Shown: positions 50,690 through 59,114 of the stretch, one piece after another
Layout of the letters: every line of letters begins with the position of its first letter
Position numbering within the stretch: position 1 is the stretch's first letter
Assembly: GCA_020635115.1 (NCBI GenBank)
Contig: JACKAK010000011.1
Coordinates: 87,028 to 151,027, forward strand
Length of the DNA stretch: 64,000 nt
Direction: 5' to 3'
DNA from: Halobacteriovoraceae bacterium
GTDB lineage: Bacteria > Bdellovibrionota > Bacteriovoracia > Bacteriovoracales > Bacteriovoracaceae
Position numbers and translations under genes: made by a program
Notes under the pieces: model-generated
Seen by the model: only the letters and a program-made list of their open reading frames with translations
Told to the model about the DNA's origin: nothing
The model's database searches: none

Positions 50690-51907
50690 TTATATATCCT
50701 TCTCAAATTGATTAAAACGATTTTCCATTTTCTGCGAGACAAAAGATTTGACCTTAGAATTTTCAATATGGTTAATTGCATCTTGCGAAAAACCTTGGCA
50801 TAACATTTTAAGTGCAGTTTTTTTATCTATGGCCCGACTTTGCAAATAAAAAAGTTCTTCGGTGTTTAATTGTCCAATGGTTGCACCATGAGAGCATTTG
50901 ACATCATCTGCAGACACTAAAAGGGTAGGTAATGTATTAACTTGGGCCTTATTTGAAAGAAGAAGATTCTTATTAAGTTGCTCTGAATTTATTTGTTGAG
51001 CATCTTTTTTAACTTCAACCCGGCCATTAAAGATTCCTCTCGATCTACCAGAAAGAATGCCTTTGTAAAGTTGTTCTGAATATGTATGTGATGCTAAATG
51101 GCCAATGTAAGTAAAGTGATCTGCTTTTAACTCATTAATAAGAGGATAGAGACCATTTACTTTTGCTTGTGCCCCATTTTCTAATAAAGAAATATGACTT
51201 GTATGCCTAGAGATTTTTCCACCTAAATTAAAATTAAAAGATGAAAATTGAGCAGATTTTTTTACCATGCTTTTTAAAAGTGCTGTTTGAATCGAAGAAT
51301 CATTTCCTTCTTGCTCACAAACATATTCGATATGAGCACTTTCAAGAATTCTAAAGCTCGTGACTGAGTTTACCCAAGAATCTGTTGTGTTTTCAAAACT
51401 ATTGGTTTCAATAAAACATGCCTTACTAAAGGGGCTACAAGTAATTTTGAGACGGGCCTGAATGAAGGAATTTTTCCCATAAAATATATTTCTAATATGA
51501 ATAGGTTCGGATGAACTAAAATCAGAATCAAGTTTGATGTTAATAACTTGTGGAGATAAGGCCTTATTGAGAGCATCCAAGGAATCTAGGCTCAAATTTT
51601 CAGTTTCATTTAAGTTTACTGATATTCCATCTTCTAATTGAGAATGATCTAAACAAAGTCTACCATTAAAAATCACAATTTGATTTTGAAAACTACTCTC
51701 ATTTATTTCAAAATTTTTAACTTCATTTTGAATACTAAGTTCTTCAGGTAAAGATCGAACGAGATTTGTATACTTCCAAGATTCTAAATTATTTTTGGGT
51801 AATCCTTCACTTAGAAAATTTTGAAAAGCATTACTACGATGGGCCTTCCCAAGTTTATCTACTTCGTTTTGACAAAGTTGAATAAATTTTTCTTCTAAAA
51901 TACTCAT
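50690..51907 (-). CDS. sufD: Fe-S cluster assembly protein SufD
   Basis: The 405-residue partner of SufB in the SufBCD scaffold. The N-terminus has ESWKYTNLVR, the middle is the beta-helix typical of SufB/SufD, and the C-terminus carries VKCSHGATIGQL with the conserved His of SufD. It lies 7 bp after sufC and 1 bp before sufS. ATG 51907 is clear. Confidence 0.95.
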   Translation of the reverse strand: MSILEEKFIQLCQNEVDKLGKAHRSNAFQNFLSEGLPKNNLESWKYTNLVRSLPEELSIQNEVKNFEINESSFQNQIVIFNGRLCLDHSQLEDGISVNLNETENLSLDSLDALNKALSPQVINIKLDSDFSSSEPIHIRNIFYGKNSFIQARLKITCSPFSKACFIETNSFENTTDSWVNSVTSFRILESAHIEYVCEQEGNDSSIQTALLKSMVKKSAQFSSFNFNLGGKISRHTSHISLLENGAQAKVNGLYPLINELKADHFTYIGHLASHTYSEQLYKGILSGRSRGIFNGRVEVKKDAQQINSEQLNKNLLLSNKAQVNTLPTLLVSADDVKCSHGATIGQLNTEELFYLQSRAIDKKTALKMLCQGFSQDAINHIENSKVKSFVSQKMENRFNQFEKDI

Positions 51908-51914
51908 AATAATC

Positions 51915-52664
51915 CTACATCAACCAGTCATAGCCCTTAGACTCAAGTTCAAGGGCCAAGCTTTTGTCGCCTGTTTTAATAATTTTACCTCCAGATAATA
52001 CATGGATTTGATCTGGTATAATGAAATCTAAAAGTCTTTGGTAATGTGTAACAAGCACGATAGAATTATATTTGCTTTTTAATTTATTAACTCCATTTGA
52101 AACTATCTTCAATGCATCAATATCTAGACCAGAATCTGTTTCATCAAGAAGGGCCAGCCTTGGATTAAGGACGGCCATTTGCAAAATTTCATTTTTCTTT
52201 TTCTCTCCACCTGAAAAACCTGTATTAACAGGTCGATCTAAAAAAGCGTCTTTCATTTCAAGCATTGCAAGCTTAGGGTTTAAAAACTCTCGAAAGGCAT
52301 CTTCATCCATTTCAGGTACACCCTGATGCCTGCAAATAGTATTAAAAGATTCACGTAAAAAACCAATATTTGATACTCCTGGAATTTCAACAGGGTATTG
52401 AAAACCTAAAAAGATCCCTTCTTTGGCCCTTTCATCAGCTTCAAGTTCAGCTATATTTTGATACTTACCATTAATCAAATACTCTATTGTGCCCTCAGTA
52501 ATTTGATAAGAGGGATGACCCGCAATCACTTTAGAAAGAGTACTTTTTCCAGAACCATTTGGGCCCATAATAGCATGAACTTCTCCGGCATTTATTTCTA
52601 AATCAATGCCTTTTAAAATTTCATTTTTTTCAACAACGACATGTAAATTATTTATTCTTATCAT
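51915..52664 (-). CDS. sufC: Fe-S cluster assembly ATPase SufC
   Basis: A 249-residue ABC-type ATPase: Walker A GPNGSGKST, signature FSGGEKKKNEILQ, Walker B LALLDETDSGLD, switch His in LVTHYQRLL. The EKKK and ETDSGLD variants are specific for SufC. It powers the SufBCD scaffold. It is 8 bp after sufB with no terminator. Confidence 0.96.
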   Translation of the reverse strand: MIRINNLHVVVEKNEILKGIDLEINAGEVHAIMGPNGSGKSTLSKVIAGHPSYQITEGTIEYLINGKYQNIAELEADERAKEGIFLGFQYPVEIPGVSNIGFLRESFNTICRHQGVPEMDEDAFREFLNPKLAMLEMKDAFLDRPVNTGFSGGEKKKNEILQMAVLNPRLALLDETDSGLDIDALKIVSNGVNKLKSKYNSIVLVTHYQRLLDFIIPDQIHVLSGGKIIKTGDKSLALELESKGYDWLM

Positions 52665-52672
52665 TTTTATTC

Positions 52673-54103
52673 CTAACCAATAGAATTTTCTAATTTTAAT
52701 TCAATTAACTTTACAGCTTCTACAGAGAATTCAAGAGGAAGTTCCTTGAAGACATCCTTACAAAAGCCATTAACAACCATCGAGATGGCCTTCTCTGTAC
52801 TCATACCTCGAGATTTTAAATAAAAAAGCTGGTCCTCACTTATCTTACTTGTTGAGGCCTCATGCTCAACAGTGGCCGTATTATTTTTCACATCAATATA
52901 CGGAAAAGTATTTGCCTTACATGAATCACCAACCAACATTGAATCACATTGCGAATAATTTCTCGCATTTGTTGCCGAAGGCATGACTTTCACTAATCCG
53001 CGGTAATTATTTTCAGATTTTTCAGCAGAAATTCCTTTAGATATAATAGTCGACTTAGTGTTTTTTCCAATATGAATCATTTTTGTGCCCGTATCTGCTT
53101 GCATGAAATGATTCGTTAATGCAACTGAATAAAAAGCACCTTGTGAATTGTCTCCAATTAAATTACAGCTTGGATATTTCCAGGTAATAGCTGAACCTGC
53201 TTCAACCTGCGTCCATGAAATCTTAGAATTTATTCCTTGGCAGTTGCCTCGTTTCGTCACAAAATTGTATATTCCACCCTTTCCTTCCTTGTCTCCAGCA
53301 TACCAGTTTTGAACAGTTGAATATTTTATTTCTGCATTATCAAGGGCCACTAATTCCACAATCGCAGCATGTAGTTGGTTTTCATCTCGTTGAGGAGCTG
53401 TACAGCCTTCCAAATAATTAACGTAACTAAAATCATCTGCAATTATAAGTGTTCTTTCAAACTGTCCTGTTTCTTTTGCATTTATCCTAAAATATGTAGA
53501 AAGGTCTAAAGGGCATGTAACCCCTTTGGGAATATAGACAAATGATCCATCACTAAAAACTGCCGCATTGAGAGCAGCGTAAAAGTTATCAGTATAAGGT
53601 ACCACTGTACCTAAGTACTGCTTTACCAATTCAGGATGATTTTTTACGGCCTCTGAAATAGAACAAAAAATAACTCCCACTTTTTCAAGCTCTTCTTGGT
53701 GAGTTGTTCCCACGGAAACACTATCAAATACAGCGTCAACAGCAACCCCGCTAATTCTTTTTTGTTCATCAAGTGGAATTCCAAGCTTTTCAAAAGTTGC
53801 CAGAAGTTCAGGATCGACCTGATCAAGACTTTCCAGATTTTCTTTTTGCTTTGGTGCCGAATAATAATAAAGATCGTTGAAGTCAATTTTGGGAATTTTA
53901 AGCTTGGCCCAAGAAGGAGGAGTCAATGTAAGCCAATGCTTATAGGCCTTAAGTCTATAATCTAAAAGCCATTGAGGTTCATTTTTTTTTGCTGATAACT
54001 TACAGACAATTTCCTCATTGAGACCCTTTGGAAAATCTTCTGTTTCAATATCTGTATAAAAACCATATTTGTACTCTTTATCGAGTACGTCTTCAGTTGA
54101 CAT
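52673..54103 (-). CDS. sufB: Fe-S cluster assembly protein SufB
   Basis: The 476-residue SufB scaffold: FDSVSVGTTHQEELEKVGVI, VYIPKGVTCPLDLSTYFRIN, SNLIGDNSQGAFYSVALTNH and the C-terminal NTATVEHEASTSKISEDQLF are as in the family. Start chosen at ATG 54103, nine bases after AAAGAGG; an ATG at 54112 directly abuts that site. It overlaps the end of the rrf2-type regulator by 11 bp, so translation is coupled to the regulator. Confidence 0.96.
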   Translation of the reverse strand: MSTEDVLDKEYKYGFYTDIETEDFPKGLNEEIVCKLSAKKNEPQWLLDYRLKAYKHWLTLTPPSWAKLKIPKIDFNDLYYYSAPKQKENLESLDQVDPELLATFEKLGIPLDEQKRISGVAVDAVFDSVSVGTTHQEELEKVGVIFCSISEAVKNHPELVKQYLGTVVPYTDNFYAALNAAVFSDGSFVYIPKGVTCPLDLSTYFRINAKETGQFERTLIIADDFSYVNYLEGCTAPQRDENQLHAAIVELVALDNAEIKYSTVQNWYAGDKEGKGGIYNFVTKRGNCQGINSKISWTQVEAGSAITWKYPSCNLIGDNSQGAFYSVALTNHFMQADTGTKMIHIGKNTKSTIISKGISAEKSENNYRGLVKVMPSATNARNYSQCDSMLVGDSCKANTFPYIDVKNNTATVEHEASTSKISEDQLFYLKSRGMSTEKAISMVVNGFCKDVFKELPLEFSVEAVKLIELKLENSIG

Positions 54104-54554
54104 GTTTTTCATCCTCTTTAGAAATCTTTAATTGGCCATCAACATCTTTGACTCCAAAGAGAAGCTCATCTAAGCAAAGACGTCCTAAAAAATCATTGAG
54201 CTTATCATTAAGAGACTCTACGGGAGTTCGAATATTGCAATTTTTATAGAGATCACACATCCCTTTTTCTGATCTGCACAGGGACTCAAATTTTTTCCCC
54301 TCAATCATTTCAACTAATTCCTTATATGAAATTCGATTTAAGGGTTTTGAAAGGGTGTAGCCTCCTTTCACTCCTTTAATTGAACTCAGAATGTCATTTT
54401 GGTTCATAATCTGCATGACTTTGGCCGTTGTATCAAAGGGTGACCCAAATTCATCACAGACTTCCCGGGCGCTGGTGAGTTCACTTTTTTCTTTTGACGC
54501 GATTAGTTTAAGCGCCATCAGGGCATATTCGACCTTTTTATTTATTTTAAGCAT
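54093..54554 (-). CDS. Rrf2-family Fe-S regulator (IscR/SufR-like)
   Basis: The 153-residue winged-helix protein has the Rrf2 N-terminus (KINKKVEYALMALKLIAS), the recognition region and the wing (GVKGGYTLSKPLNRIS). Three Cys at 93, 100 and 106 fit the Fe-S ligands of IscR (92, 98, 104), though the spacing is C-x6-C-x5-C, one residue longer at the first gap. It probably senses cluster status and represses the suf operon it begins. The promoter would lie in the 166-bp gap shared with udk. Confidence 0.92.
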   Translation of the reverse strand: MLKINKKVEYALMALKLIASKEKSELTSAREVCDEFGSPFDTTAKVMQIMNQNDILSSIKGVKGGYTLSKPLNRISYKELVEMIEGKKFESLCRSEKGMCDLYKNCNIRTPVESLNDKLNDFLGRLCLDELLFGVKDVDGQLKISKEDEKHVN

Positions 54555-54720
54555 AACTAATTAAAACCTTTGTGTTGCCTGATTTTTATGCCCGAAAATA
54601 GGGTAAAAATCAACTTATTTCTAAGATTATAACATAAATAAGGCTAAAAAACCCGTATATAGTGCATATTGCCTTTTTTCGCCCCATAATTTATACCCAA
54701 TTGTATGTTTTTATAGAGGT

Positions 54721-55359
54721 ATGGATACAGTGATTGAGAGAAGTATTATAATTGCAGTCGCGGGGGGAAGTGGTTCAGGGAAAACTACATTCGCCAACAA
54801 ACTTCTCAATTCCATTGGATCAGATAATTGCACAGTGATATCCCAAGATAATTATTATTTTGATCAGTCCCATTTATTCGATGTCGATGGGGGAAGTGTG
54901 AACTTTGATCATCCTAACTCTTTAGATTTTAACTTGATGGCCTCACAACTTCATTCTTTAGGCAGGGGAATAGAAATTGATTATCCACAATACTGTTTCA
55001 AAACCCATAGCAGATTAGAAAATCCTTTAAAGATCGGGCCAAAAAAATTTATGATCCTAGATGGTATCCTCATTCTACACTCTGAAATTGTAAGAAAGAG
55101 CATAGATTTTGCTTTTTTTCTTGAAGTCCCTGAAGAGCACCGATTTGAACGTAGAGTTAATCGAGATGTACTAGAAAGAGGAAGAACAAGAGAAGGTTCT
55201 TTGCAGCAAATACAGACTCATGTTAAGCCAATGCATGACAAGTTTGTAGGGCCCTCAAAACAGTGGGCCCATGAAGTTTTGCTTCATCCAACACTTGAAT
55301 GCTTGGATCGTTTTGCAGAGAATTGGAAAGAGACAATTTCAAAAGTGGTGAGTCTATAA
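54721..55359 (+). CDS. udk: Uridine/cytidine kinase
   Basis: This 212-residue kinase transfers phosphate from ATP to uridine or cytidine in pyrimidine salvage. P-loop GGSGSGKTT at residues 15-23, ISQDNYYFDQS, the base-binding part NFDHPNSLDF, and RRVNRDVLERGRT, with Arg residues of the lid. AGAGG lies immediately before ATG 54721, so a GTG nine bases downstream (54730) may be the real start. TTGCCT / TATACC upstream resemble a promoter. It suits the nucleoside theme of the Tsx-like channel. Last 6 bp overlap the next gene. Confidence 0.9.
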   Translation: MDTVIERSIIIAVAGGSGSGKTTFANKLLNSIGSDNCTVISQDNYYFDQSHLFDVDGGSVNFDHPNSLDFNLMASQLHSLGRGIEIDYPQYCFKTHSRLENPLKIGPKKFMILDGILILHSEIVRKSIDFAFFLEVPEEHRFERRVNRDVLERGRTREGSLQQIQTHVKPMHDKFVGPSKQWAHEVLLHPTLECLDRFAENWKETISKVVSL

Positions 55360-55965
55360 ATTGTGTTTTTCTCCTCCACAGATATTGAGGATTTTTACAA
55401 CTTCTTCAAGGTCATCACAATGATATCTTCCGGCCTTGTCACAGAGATATCTTAAACAACTTCCACCATCGTAATTATTTCTGCAGGCATGGTTAATTTG
55501 TTGAATTTCAGAAATATCATCATATTCATAGCGATCAAGAAATTTTACAGATACTTCAAGACATAAAGCACTGATATTTCCTCGACAAGAACTTGCGATT
55601 GCTTCTATTTCACTATGATCATCGCATTTATGTCGATCTAAATACTGGCAAGTTCTTTCAACACATTCCCCATTTTGGTTTCCAAGACAATAATTTTTAA
55701 TTTTTAAATAGTCGTCCTGGCCATCGCATGCATTTCTTCCCAAGTATTTACAGCTGGCCTCAAAACACGAAATTCTCTGTTCCTCATCAGGAAGACAAGG
55801 TCTACGGTGATTGACGCTAAGAACAGCATTAGAACTTAAGTTTATTTCATCTTGCATGAGAAATTCTTGCAAGATTTTATGTAGAATTTGATCACTGGAT
55901 TGAATTGAGGCAAATAATTGAAAATTTAAACAATTAAATATTAAAATTAAAAAAATCTTTCTCAC
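55354..55965 (-). CDS. Secreted Cys-rich repeat protein
   Basis: The product is 203 residues, from GTG 55965 with GAGGAG upstream, signal peptide (KIFLILIFNCLNFQLFA). From about residue 55 it has four tandem units of about 34 residues, each with C...C-x-(Y/F)L-x-R-x-x-C-D-D...I...C (for example CQYLDRHKCDDHSEIE). In the third unit the two middle Cys are replaced (SVKFLDRYEYDD), in a matched way that suggests they pair with each other. Disulfide-stabilised helical repeats resembling Sel1-type geometry are possible. I do not know the family. Readings from 56010 lack a signal peptide at the N-terminus. Confidence 0.72.
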   Translation of the reverse strand: MRKIFLILIFNCLNFQLFASIQSSDQILHKILQEFLMQDEINLSSNAVLSVNHRRPCLPDEEQRISCFEASCKYLGRNACDGQDDYLKIKNYCLGNQNGECVERTCQYLDRHKCDDHSEIEAIASSCRGNISALCLEVSVKFLDRYEYDDISEIQQINHACRNNYDGGSCLRYLCDKAGRYHCDDLEEVVKILNICGGEKHNL

Positions 55966-56139
55966 AGAAGTCTCCTCTATAAAGTTTATTGAATCATCTT
56001 TCCATACCAAAAGAACATATACAAATTTAGAAAACTAAAAAAATCTATCTGGCCTAAGAACTTATAGATAAATATTTCAAAGGACCTTTAGCATGTCTGA
56101 TTTTTACGTTAGAAGTTCTTTTTACCTTAAGGATTTCTA

Positions 56140-57237
56140 ATGAAAATATTATTGCTCATTTCTATGTATTTAATGTCCCAAACACTTTTTGCAAATTATT
56201 CGATTGGAAATTATTGTGAAATTCTTCTTCAGGGTAACGAAAAGAATGCGGGAGAATCAGAAAAGATTTTACATTTAAAAACAAGATTATTTGAAAGACT
56301 TATAACCAACAGAAAAATTGAATCGCTTGTGGGGAAAATTGAAAAGTATGAGTTTGTGGAAGACAGAATTGATAATATTTCAGAACAACATCTTGGAAAT
56401 ATTATTCTTGCTCAAACAATTATTGGTAGAAACATAATTTTTCCGAATGTAATCACAAAAAAGGAAAGTATTTTAATTGAAGGTGAAAAAGAAATTCGCC
56501 AGTTTTTGGAGGTCGCAGAGCGATTATCAAAACAAATTCACACTTCATCGAGCAATAAGAATAAATTTATTAAAATACAAAAGAAAATACTTAATTATTT
56601 TTTAAAAGGAAATATGACACTGGCCGCTATTTTATTTGGAAGCGGAATGATTGATTATTTATTTGATCTATCCCAATTTGGTTCACAAAGATTTGCTATT
56701 TCCACAGCATTTTTTATTCAGAGCTTGCTATCTTTTAAAATACTCACTCCAAAAGCTGAAAGAAAATTTCAAGGTTTATCAACAATGTCTTCAAATATTT
56801 TGGATTTATTAGATAAGAAAAATCCTGATTCCTATTATTCGTCATTTCAAATCGGACAGGTCGATAATCTCTATGAAAGTATGTATTACAAAAAAAACTT
56901 GAACGATATAGAGAAATTAGAATTAGATGAATATCGCCAGCTGGATTTCTATTTTTATCATAATGATCATTTTTATAAAAACAGAAAGACGGTATCTTTT
57001 TTTGGAAATAGAGAAGAAGCAATTAAAGAAATTTTTAATAAAACAGGGACGATTATAGATAATATCATAGTGGGACTCGTCAACAACTTTTTCTATACTG
57101 ATGAAGGGACCCCCGTTCTCATTATTGACTACTTTTCGATGAGAGTAAAAATTGATGGAAAATCTCCAAAGAAAGAAGAAAAAAAGAAGTCAAAAGTTAA
57201 TCCACTCTTTGGAACAGGCCTAGCTGGGCAACACTAA
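56140..57237 (+). CDS. Exported or membrane protein of unknown function
   Basis: The 365-residue product has a signal peptide (ILLLISMYLMSQTLFA) and NYCEILLQ after it. Two hydrophobic segments lie at about 155-175 (MTLAAILFGSGMIDYLF) and 185-205 (FAISTAFFIQSLLSFKIL). The first 150 residues are helical and charged. A tail of Lys (KKEEKKKSK) precedes the end. AAGGA lies before the ATG. A terminator follows. I do not recognise a family. Confidence 0.65.
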   Translation: MKILLLISMYLMSQTLFANYSIGNYCEILLQGNEKNAGESEKILHLKTRLFERLITNRKIESLVGKIEKYEFVEDRIDNISEQHLGNIILAQTIIGRNIIFPNVITKKESILIEGEKEIRQFLEVAERLSKQIHTSSSNKNKFIKIQKKILNYFLKGNMTLAAILFGSGMIDYLFDLSQFGSQRFAISTAFFIQSLLSFKILTPKAERKFQGLSTMSSNILDLLDKKNPDSYYSSFQIGQVDNLYESMYYKKNLNDIEKLELDEYRQLDFYFYHNDHFYKNRKTVSFFGNREEAIKEIFNKTGTIIDNIIVGLVNNFFYTDEGTPVLIIDYFSMRVKIDGKSPKKEEKKKSKVNPLFGTGLAGQH

Positions 57238-57240
57238 AAA

Positions 57241-57270
57241 AAGGCCCCTTGCGAGGCCTTCTTATTTTAA
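57241..57270. terminator. Bidirectional intrinsic terminator
   Basis: AAGGCC (57241-57246) and GGCCTT (57255-57260) form a 6-bp stem with an 8-base loop, flanked by A-rich (left) and T-rich (right) sequence, so it can serve the plus-strand gene and the minus-strand receiver gene at 57321. Confidence 0.75.
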
Positions 57271-57320
57271 ATTTGACATAACAAGCTTGGGATATTCCTA
57301 ATCCCTGTGTGGTGAAGGTT

Positions 57321-57773
57321 TTAGCCTGCTTTTGCCAAAGGTGAAGTGTTTAGAACATCAGACAGAGTACTTAAAAATGTTTTTTTACCAAATGGTTTTG
57401 GTAGAAAATACGCATTATCCATGTCGTACTTATAAAAATCATCAACACTGTTGGGATCAACTGAGATGAAGAGAATAGGTACATCTACATGCATACCTAA
57501 ACGCAATAGTCTAACGTATTCAAAGGCCTTATAGTGGCTTAAGTTTACATCTATGACGACAAGATCGACCTTATTATAGGACATGTATGTTAAGGCCTCA
57601 TATTCATTTGTAAATGATACATTTTCAATTTTTGAGTTTTTACCTAAGAAACTGTTAATCATTCCGAGCAAATCATTATCATCATCTATTGTGACTATTT
57701 TTGCTCCAGTACTGGCCTTCTTACTTACAAACTCAGAAAGGATGGTTAAATTTTCGTTTTTAAATGGACTCAT
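57321..57773 (-). CDS. Single-domain response regulator
   Basis: This 150-residue receiver domain has a 23-residue N-terminal extension. Acidic residues Asp30-32 (TIDDDN), phosphoacceptor Asp75 (LVVIDVNLS), Ser in LFISVD, and Lys in YFLPKPFG are all in place. No output domain; it acts by contact, like CheY or Spo0F. The ATG 57773 is preceded by GGAGACAAAGA. No kinase gene adjoins. The partner is unknown. Confidence 0.88.
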   Translation of the reverse strand: MSPFKNENLTILSEFVSKKASTGAKIVTIDDDNDLLGMINSFLGKNSKIENVSFTNEYEALTYMSYNKVDLVVIDVNLSHYKAFEYVRLLRLGMHVDVPILFISVDPNSVDDFYKYDMDNAYFLPKPFGKKTFLSTLSDVLNTSPLAKAG

Positions 57774-58055
57774 TCTTTGTCTCCTACCAACGTGCTACAT
57801 TAATCGACAAAATTTATCTGTAAGTTTAATCTTAATTCACTTCAACTTTTTTTCAAGGATAAGATTTTCTTTGCCCTGAAGTTAAATAATTTCAATTGAT
57901 TAGAGAGGATGACATTTTTTTTTACCTCCCACCCAGGTTCAAAATGCTGCAAATAAATGCCAAAAAAATGTGCTGATCCAATGATTTCAGATAATTGGAT
58001 ATGACTGACAAATATTTGCGTTTACATACTTATTCTAAGGAGTTATGAAGCAGCT

Positions 58056-58601
58056 ATGCAAATTTTTCTTTTCATCAGTCTTACAATTCTAAGTTGGATA
58101 ACTCCTCTATCGTTAAGTGCAAGTTCACCAACTGCCTATAATTTAAGAACTCAACAAGTCTCAAAACTAGACAACTTACATAAATACAATGTGTTAGTAT
58201 TCATGCAAAAGAGTTGTCCTTGTTCGAATAACCATTTTGCTCACCTCAAAAACTTAACGGATGATTTCTCTGAGTTTTTTGGTTTTAGTGGAATTATTCT
58301 TGATTCAAAAGAAACAGGAGACCAAGAACTCGAAAAGCACTTTTCTAAACTTGGCCCTAAATTTGATCTTTTCCATGATAGATCTAAAAAATTTCTCACT
58401 CATTTCAAGGCCATTAAAACACCACATGCTTTTGTTGTTGATAAAGAAGGACAAATTCTCTACCACGGTGGTATTAGCAATACAGTCAACCCAAGCAGTA
58501 ATTCTAAATTTTATCTCAAGGAAGTTTTAACCAAACTTATTAAGAGCGGGAAATCTCCCTATGAATATAAACGAGCAATTGGTTGCTATATTAAACGCTA
58601 A
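58056..58601 (+). CDS. Exported redoxin/thioredoxin-like protein with CPC motif
   Basis: The 181-residue product has a signal peptide (ends LSLSA) and a thioredoxin-like fold: VLVFMQKSCPCSNNH with Cys54 and Cys56 as C-P-C, then IILDSKE, and IKTPHAFVVDKEGQILYHGG, as in AhpC/TSA-type redoxins. The CxC spacing recalls metal-binding or SCO-type proteins. AAGGAG lies 14 bases before the ATG, unusually far. First gene of an operon with a YtkA-like lipoprotein and a barrel. Reduction or metal transfer in the envelope is inference. Confidence 0.8.
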   Translation: MQIFLFISLTILSWITPLSLSASSPTAYNLRTQQVSKLDNLHKYNVLVFMQKSCPCSNNHFAHLKNLTDDFSEFFGFSGIILDSKETGDQELEKHFSKLGPKFDLFHDRSKKFLTHFKAIKTPHAFVVDKEGQILYHGGISNTVNPSSNSKFYLKEVLTKLIKSGKSPYEYKRAIGCYIKR

Positions 58602-58613
58602 CAAGGATATATA

Positions 58614-59114
58614 ATGAAATTAAAAAAAATCTTAGTATTTTTAGTTTTAAGCTCACTTCTTATTGGATGCGGGCCATCTCCATTACTTAATCACCTTGAT
58701 GAAGATGAAGCTGCTGAACAATATAAAAAAGGAAACCTCGAAGTTTCAAGAACAATCTCAATTCCCTATAGTGGAGTTTCTGTAGAATATTACTGGTCTG
58801 TAAAAAGAGTCACTCCTCCTGATGAAAAAAGCAACTTTAGTAAGATTGTTCTATTTTTTACTTATGATGAAAACAACGAATTAATTAAAGAAAATGTAGA
58901 ACTACAAGATTTTTACCCATATATGCCAAACATGGATCACTCTGATGGAATCAGATTCAGAAATTTTGAAAAGATAGAAGATGGTATCTACGTTGTCGAA
59001 CCAATCAATTTCTTTATGCCTGGAAACGAAGTCGGATGGAATATCGATTTTACAATTCTTATTGATGGAAAATCTTACGAGATCACTCTTAATGAAATTT
59101 TCCCTGAGCAATAA
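58614..59114 (+). CDS. YtkA/FixH-like lipoprotein
   Basis: The 166-residue product has a lipobox LLIGC (Cys19). The mature region has YYWSVKRVTPP, LQDFYPYMPNMDHSDG and FMPGNEVGWNIDFTILIDGKSYE. The pairing of a PxMxxMxH-like stretch with a later MPG-x-W stretch and a C-terminal DG strand resembles the YtkA/FixH domain, which occurs in copper-related and cytochrome-oxidase assembly proteins. AAGGA lies before the ATG. It is 12 bp after the redoxin gene and its last 23 bp overlap the barrel gene. Confidence 0.65.
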   Translation: MKLKKILVFLVLSSLLIGCGPSPLLNHLDEDEAAEQYKKGNLEVSRTISIPYSGVSVEYYWSVKRVTPPDEKSNFSKIVLFFTYDENNELIKENVELQDFYPYMPNMDHSDGIRFRNFEKIEDGIYVVEPINFFMPGNEVGWNIDFTILIDGKSYEITLNEIFPEQ

